Positions 52,701-56,360 of a DNA stretch of 56,360 nucleotides are shown here, one piece after another. The stretch is taken from the NCBI GenBank assembly GCA_001970955.1, contig MPUH01000408.1:1-56360 (forward strand), in the 5' to 3' direction. Numbering within the stretch: position 1 is the first letter of the stretch; each line of letters starts with the position of its first letter. The notes beneath the pieces are model-generated. The model was given only the letters and a program-made list of their open reading frames with translations, did not search any database and had not been told where the DNA came from. Origin of the DNA: Stentor coeruleus. Taxonomy: Eukaryota; Ciliophora; Heterotrichea; Heterotrichida; Stentoridae. A program made the position numbers and the translations under genes.

Positions 52701-52889
52701 AAAGAAATTGAAAATAGCTCAAATGAAATTAAAAGGGTTGTGAAATCTGCTGTTCCTTTAAGACATAATTCATCGTTTGGTAAGAGCGAAAAAAATTTGA
52801 ATAAACAGGATGATATTAAAGAAGCACAGGCACCTGAGCATATTATGGATAAAATACGAGATTTTTGTAATAAAGGAATGCTTGAGTAA
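49770..52889 (+). CDS. Large TPR-repeat protein (1039 aa)
   Basis: Residues 1-95 are basic and unstructured. From about 105 to 900 the protein is a long array of tetratricopeptide repeats (GKYLEAASNFSKALEIDPK is one unit; others include WEKAMNDFKKVLNNG, KAIHSFKKASLHDK, EAVQDFTIALQLKES, ALTDFQKVLEL). The last 150 residues are acidic then basic and disordered. Long TPR proteins of this layout act as scaffolds in cilia, in intraflagellar transport-like complexes and in chaperone adaptors; no special family signature is seen. TTTTATAAATG touches the start. Confidence 0.85.
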   Translation: MFHKSQTAIKNYSSSLNYNRITTKLSTKISSRRNRATSKSPPNTKKLFTPRVNSSFTITNEIYSPQWRLRSPSIDKKHKTASFDYNGARKGHHPLQSFQKFDEKVLMFINLGRQEIQKGKYLEAASNFSKALEIDPKCLDALYNKGLTNMLMNLYKEATIDFLNVLRENILYNKELYLKLSICFYNMKDLTTALRYISQGLHRFPKYYEGYLFRGQLYNELKQWEKAMNDFKKVLNNGKNDGNSLLGMAESLEGAGDMDSAIKMLDQGCLCSDVAMVALLKKAIIKGKIKDFSCVDDFDKYLERMPNCPKGLFYKAEVLYESKQFVEAALCYEQCIKYDMNYEYTPRSIFHLGAIKISEKDFYGALHTFERVGKHEIKEQKILQQYAETVINLMKRKYKEGITSFNKLLKRQDPLLKEYTGFCYMYCGYGYNALNLHEKAIHSFKKASLHDKLNKASLYNLELSYGLLSLSKGNTAQCLIHLEKCLKIFPRKAEPHIYHSAIILAEALAIDDIRGMQESEELLNTAMKMKEVDSEMLFFRSCIRYLMLNFEDATEDIKQSIEKAEDNIAEHYVLRGLCYAAERMYSEAVQDFTIALQLKESLDYVYWYRSRAGYLMDDTNIAFTDLQKYMLSRPSDHEVHFQASVLLIMGGSYDDALKALTNSISIKPTAKAAYLKAKCYVIMNEISSALEELNFFKEPSSGPVVDKEILKFLESSDYRNWAKEDFLRAVAECSKWTKCETGEIFEIKHILWLRGVYFMYSKSFSDALTDFQKVLELLHSKDTVAMSADEALTTEEENCEVLYNIALCHTVNKKSQSLAILSDLAEILNSKHRGQMLLLSSIIHLSQNSNSSAEKLLKEAFHCDPDSVTPFLSKKPTTILPLNTLNPFAQKFPLLNLDLLSDPIIQIRPAISLPRSALPNIEFSTEKEVREFFLVSKITPRPEAPWLNRVRGSIQFTNTLMDIDEPSQISEREQEEKKEIENSSNEIKRVVKSAVPLRHNSSFGKSEKNLNKQDDIKEAQAPEHIMDKIRDFCNKGMLE

Positions 52890-53477
52890 GTATAATTATA
52901 ATATTTTTTTTATTTTGGTTATGGATTGAGTTTAAGAGTTTGGATAAGGTTTATGAAGGATTATAAAGGAGTTTAGGTTGTGGTTGTTGGAAAAATATTT
53001 TAGGAATTAGAGTTTTAGTTTTTTATATTAATTGATTTGTTGATTTATAATTAATAGAGTTTGAATTGATTTTTTTTAGTTTTATGCTAGATATGATGTA
53101 GGATTGAGATATTTGCTTACAGTTTTATGGAGCAAATAAATATAGTTTTGGGTAAAAATTTATTAAAAGAAGCTAGAGTATTAGAAAATTGAGTATTTAA
53201 ATTTATGAATTTTTGTTTGTTGCTTAAGTTTATCATATTATTTGACTTATTTTTTTTTAATTTAGATCTAAGTTGCATCTTTGTATAAATAATATAAAAA
53301 TTTCAAGTCAAATGCTATATAAATTATAATGCATAAAATCACCTTATTTCTAATAAGCCTGAACTCTATGATTAAACTATACAAAAGCGACTTATTCTAT
53401 CTTATCTGCACTTAATAAAAAAATTCACTATCAAAGAGATTAAAAGCCACACCTCATATTAAATCTATGAATTTACC
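52890..53477. other. Convergent spacer
   Basis: G-rich plus strand to about 53120 after the TPR gene, then AT-rich. Nothing recognisable. Confidence 0.5.
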
Positions 53478-53735
53478 TTAACTAAAATCTTTTGAAGACC
53501 TTGCTTTACTTAGCATTCGATATAGAAAATGCCTTTTTTTATGCTTTTGAAGTTTCCTCGCTGATGAGAAGTTCATGCAGCATTTCGAGCAAAAGTATAT
53601 TTTTGAATGGGATAAGATTTCTGGAAGGATTTCAGAGGAACTTTGATTTTGACAACACACAACAATAATACCTTGATTTTGAAAATTCTCAGAGCTGAGG
53701 TCATTTCTATATATACCCATTGGTAGGTGCTTCAT
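53478..53735 (-). CDS. Small single C2H2 zinc-finger protein, copy A (85 aa)
   Basis: The finger is C-x2-C-x12-H-x3-H (Cys49, Cys52, His65, His69), with YFCSKCCMNFSSARKLQKHK and the usual hydrophobic positions. The N-terminal 45 residues have no known domain; the tail is basic (RMLSKARSSK). A single finger with basic flanks can bind nucleic acid or protein. A related but broken copy lies at 55798-56113, sharing the MK...YRN start, the IYFCSKC core and a similar tail. That likeness is the best support that this short frame is a real gene. Confidence 0.65.
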   Translation of the reverse strand: MKHLPMGIYRNDLSSENFQNQGIIVVCCQNQSSSEILPEILSHSKIYFCSKCCMNFSSARKLQKHKKRHFLYRMLSKARSSKDFS

Positions 53736-53884
53736 TTTTTTTATTGTGAATTCAAATCTCGAAAAAATTATGGAGTTTTTAAGTTTGATTTGATTTAATC
53801 AAATATCGTCTATAAACTAGAAAGTATATTTTATAAAAAGGTAAATATTAGGAGATATATAGAAAAACCATAAAAATATTTGCC

Positions 53885-54003
53885 TAATAAGCTTATTTAT
53901 CAACAATATACCAATAATCATATTACCATATAAAAATCACTTACTTTAATGCTTAATAAGCTTATTTATTAGGAATATACCAATAGTCTTATCATTATAT
54001 TAA
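53885..54003. repeat. Degenerate tandem repeat, period about 69 bp, two copies
   Basis: Each unit begins TAATAAGCTTATTTAT (starts at 53885 and 53954), which contains the palindrome AATAAGCTTATT, followed by a similar AATATACCAATA stretch. Confidence 0.65.
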
Positions 54004-54767
54004 AAAAAATCTTATTGGTAATTAAAAGGGTAAAAACATGCTATAAGAATAATTCAACTTTAAAAAAATCTTCAATACTTCATAATATAATAATAAATAA
54101 TCTATGAATAGGTTAGAACTTTGTAAATTTCTTCTTAACAGGCTGATTTTTTAAAATATTTAAATTCAAGCCTTTAGCCATACCTAATATGTTTCTACAA
54201 AACTACAAAATTTCTTAAGTGCCTTGACTATTGAGTTTTTCAATAAGACATATATTTTTTTATACTTTTCTAGCTTTAAAGCTTGATAAGAAATAATAGA
54301 ACACTTGGAAAATTTTTAAATCTTTGATGTAGAGATAATTTCTAGAATAACAAAAGAGAAATTTTTAGATGCACAACTTACTATAATAATATTATTTTTA
54401 TCAGGGTCATAAAGTAAAATTTAATTCTCTTCTTTACTAAAGAGTTTGGTGCTTCACTTTTTAACTTGAAACTAAAATATTATAGCTTATAAACAAAAGT
54501 ATTTTTAATAGCTATTATAGAAAAAACTTAGAAACTTAGAATTATCCAATATTTAAAACTATTCATTCTAAGAATAATAAACAATTTTTCAACTTCCATC
54601 AATCGATCTTTAGATAAATTCAGCCATACTTACTCATATTTTATAAAGATTATTATATTATTTGGCAATTCAGCTTGAATCATGAAATAATTCTTAAACT
54701 AAAATGTAATATGTTTAGTTTGAAAACTAATAATAATAACTAGGGTTTATAGTTTTAGTTATAATAT

Positions 54768-54810
54768 TATAATCTTATAAATATGCCATTCTAAAGATTA
54801 TAAGATTATA
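54768..54810. repeat. 13-bp perfect inverted repeat with 17-bp loop
   Basis: TATAATCTTATAA at 54768-54780 is the reverse complement of TTATAAGATTATA at 54798-54810. In such AT-rich DNA this may be chance. Confidence 0.6.
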
Positions 54811-55797
54811 ATTTTAGTTTATAATATCAGAATTATGATTAGTAATAAGTATTTTCGACTATGTTGAAACTTCGTCTTGCTTTTATTAGATATTAGCTAA
54901 AATACTACAATGTTTAAATCTGTGCTTATTATTCCTTTAATAGTAGATTCCAGTATGTTTTTCTATAATTTTTGAGTACTTCTCAAAAACTTGGAAATAT
55001 GTTTTCAATATATACTATAAACCCTTCTTTGATAAAAAATTTGTGTAGACCCTTTAAGATTTTTAACTAGTAGGAAAATTTTAACTTTTTCTAAACATTT
55101 GCTTAAGACATTCTCTTTATTTTACATTTTCCGAATAATATAATCAAAATCATATCAAATATGATAACTTACGCTGATGGTTATATCACCAGCTAAGGTT
55201 GATTTTTTAAACTTCAAATCATTTTAGAGTATATAATTGCTTATAGAAATAATCTAATCATTATCATTAAACATATTTTGAATACTTTCATATTATTAAG
55301 TGATACTCAAAAAGCACACATCTGGAAGTAAAAATTACCCAAGCTCTTAAACTAAAATTATCTTACCCAAAATAATATCTCATATGATTATGGACTATCA
55401 TTGTATTATTCTATTATCTGATACCCATATCTTATACTAAACTTGAAAATTGCAAGCGAATCGAACACTCTGTAATTATAGTTTTTTTAATTAATAAACT
55501 ATTTTATCTTGGCTTTATCGTAAAGCTGAACTTTGACTTTGAATAGGACTTTGACTAGGACTTATCTTATTTAAAAATAGGTAGCATGTTTTTAGTTTAA
55601 AATGATTGGTAAAAACAAGACTCATCATAATTCAAAAAAGAAGGGAATTGAGATTAAAATTACTAGACATCAGAGTTTTACGCTAATTAAAGTTAATTTT
55701 TCTTGCAAAATTTATAGTGATATCAGTATTTTATAAGCCGATTACTAAAAAAATACATAATTTGATATTAATCCAAGAATACTATATCAAATCTAAG

Positions 55798-56113
55798 CTA
55801 AGTAGCTAAATTAGTTAGATTTTTGCTTCTGTTAAGTAATTTCATCAAGAAATGCATCCTCTTGTGCTTTTTCAATTTATAGTTCGAAGCGAAATTCATT
55901 GAGCACTTAGAGCAAAAGTAGATTTTTGTTAGCGAAATTATCTCTAAGATTGCAGAAGGATAATTGCTATTTTCATAGCAGGTAGAACTATCAAAGTTAA
56001 GCCAATTTCAATATTAACCCTAAAATTACAGAAGGATATATTCAATTTACAAAGCAGGTAGAACTATCAAAGTTAAGCCTATTTCTATAAGGTTTTATGT
56101 GCTGTTGCTTCAT
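55798..56113 (-). pseudogene. Single C2H2 zinc-finger gene, copy B, broken by a 76-bp duplication
   Basis: The start ATG at 56113 gives MKQQHIKPYRNRLNFDSS, like the start of copy A. The finger (55852-55914, C-x2-C-x12-H-x3-H, IYFCSKCSMNF) and its tail, ending with TAG at 55798, lie in another frame. Between them a 76-bp unit beginning GGTA at 55981 is repeated from 56057. Since 76 is not a multiple of three, one extra unit shifts the frame by one base, and the distance from the start to the first finger Cys becomes a whole number of codons (41) if one unit is discounted. The first unit also carries an in-frame TGA. Confidence 0.7.
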
Positions 56114-56132
56114 TTTTTTTTACTGTCAGATC
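55981..56132. repeat. 76-bp imperfect tandem duplication inside zinc-finger copy B
   Basis: GGTAGAACTATCAAAGTTAA occurs at 55981 and 56057. The remaining part of each unit is recognisably similar but diverged, so the duplication is not very recent. The right-hand unit passes the start codon at 56113. Confidence 0.65.
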
Positions 56133-56360
56133 ATAATTCTTAATCATGGAAATGGAAAATGACCTTTGGTTCCAACCCAAGGTATCTGAGAATCTTATGG
56201 TCGGGGTGATTTTAAAGTTGGAACCTAAGGTAATTTCGATCATGGAAATACATAGTAAGATAATTAAGTCAAAAATTAGTTTATGATAATTTATCAATAT
56301 ATTAAATAAAAAATGATATTGATATGCTAAGCATATGATAAATATAGTTGGCCTTAATAT
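56114..56360. other. Right edge, no supported gene
   Basis: A minus-strand frame reaches in from 56297 with a hydrophobic stretch, but has no relatives I recognise and overlaps the start of zinc-finger copy B. Small internal direct repeats (TCATGGAAAT at 56142 and 56240) are present. Confidence 0.4.

Larger units (their letters stand above)
53736..55797. other. AT-rich 2-kb region without a gene
   Basis: No supported frames on either strand. It holds a degenerate 69-bp tandem repeat (53885-54003) and a 13-bp perfect inverted repeat (54768-54810). A minus-strand stretch at about 54115-54235 is weakly coding-like. Confidence 0.5.

Noticed and set aside
54115..54235. Minus-strand coding-like piece with a 15-nt GT...TAG candidate intron (GTAGAAACATATTAG)
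   Set aside because: Removing it does not open a continuing frame, so it is probably chance.
1..56360. TGA read as tryptophan, as in Blepharisma
   Set aside because: Long conserved proteins (Nup155, glycogen phosphorylase, TPR, WD40) contain no in-frame TGA, and Trp positions use TGG.
1..56360. Telomere repeats, CRISPR arrays, transposases, rRNA or tRNA genes
   Set aside because: Looked for on both strands by eye and not found; isolated CCCTAACA words occur singly and not in arrays.

Overview
The window looks like part of a ciliate macronuclear genome, most likely a heterotrich of the Stentor type. The sequence is very AT-rich and genes are dense on both strands. Nearly all genes are uninterrupted, and the four introns I could prove are each exactly 15 nt (GT...TAG). 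Long frames read with the standard code, and TAA, TAG and once TGA serve as stops. Fifteen-nucleotide introns together with a standard code fit Stentor; Blepharisma has similar introns but reads TGA as Trp. The species call is inference. I found no tRNA, rRNA, CRISPR or transposase.

Layout. 1-4300 (minus strand): two head-to-tail GH38 alpha-mannosidase genes, one running off the left edge. 4.6-16.4 kb: a RING protein, a large WD40 protein, a B-box/kelch protein, malate dehydrogenase, a MORN protein, an ANKRD13 homologue and a coiled-coil protein. 16.4-20.0 kb: a gene-poor stretch with an assembly joint. 20.0-35.0 kb: a CxH/CxxC zinc-binding protein, a coiled-coil protein, a TPR/IQ protein, glycogen phosphorylase, an MFS-like transporter, a mercaptopyruvate-type sulfurtransferase, a GST, a basic protein and a second MORN protein. 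35.0-47.2 kb: Nup155, a ubiquitin-like protein, a calmodulin-like protein, an LRR protein, a small MGCC protein and two 14-3-3 proteins facing each other. 48.5-49.7 kb: a decayed coiled-coil gene. 49.8-52.9 kb: a 1039-residue TPR protein. 53.5-56.1 kb: two related single C2H2 zinc-finger genes, the second one broken.

The genes do not form a pathway cluster; housekeeping metabolism, nuclear pore, calcium/phosphopeptide signalling and membrane or cortex scaffold genes are mixed, as is normal for a ciliate. Three genome-wide habits stand out. First, an AT-rich TATAAATG or TATAATG-like element touches many start codons. Second, the coding strand is C-rich upstream and G-rich downstream of genes. 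Third, some divergent genes have start codons only 34-36 bp apart.

The most interesting single items are a 14-3-3 paralogue that has lost its phosphopeptide-binding residues beside an intact one, the zinc-finger pair with a 76-bp frame-breaking duplication, the decaying coiled-coil gene and the recent mannosidase duplication. Several single Ns are flanked by duplicated sequence and look like unmerged contig ends.
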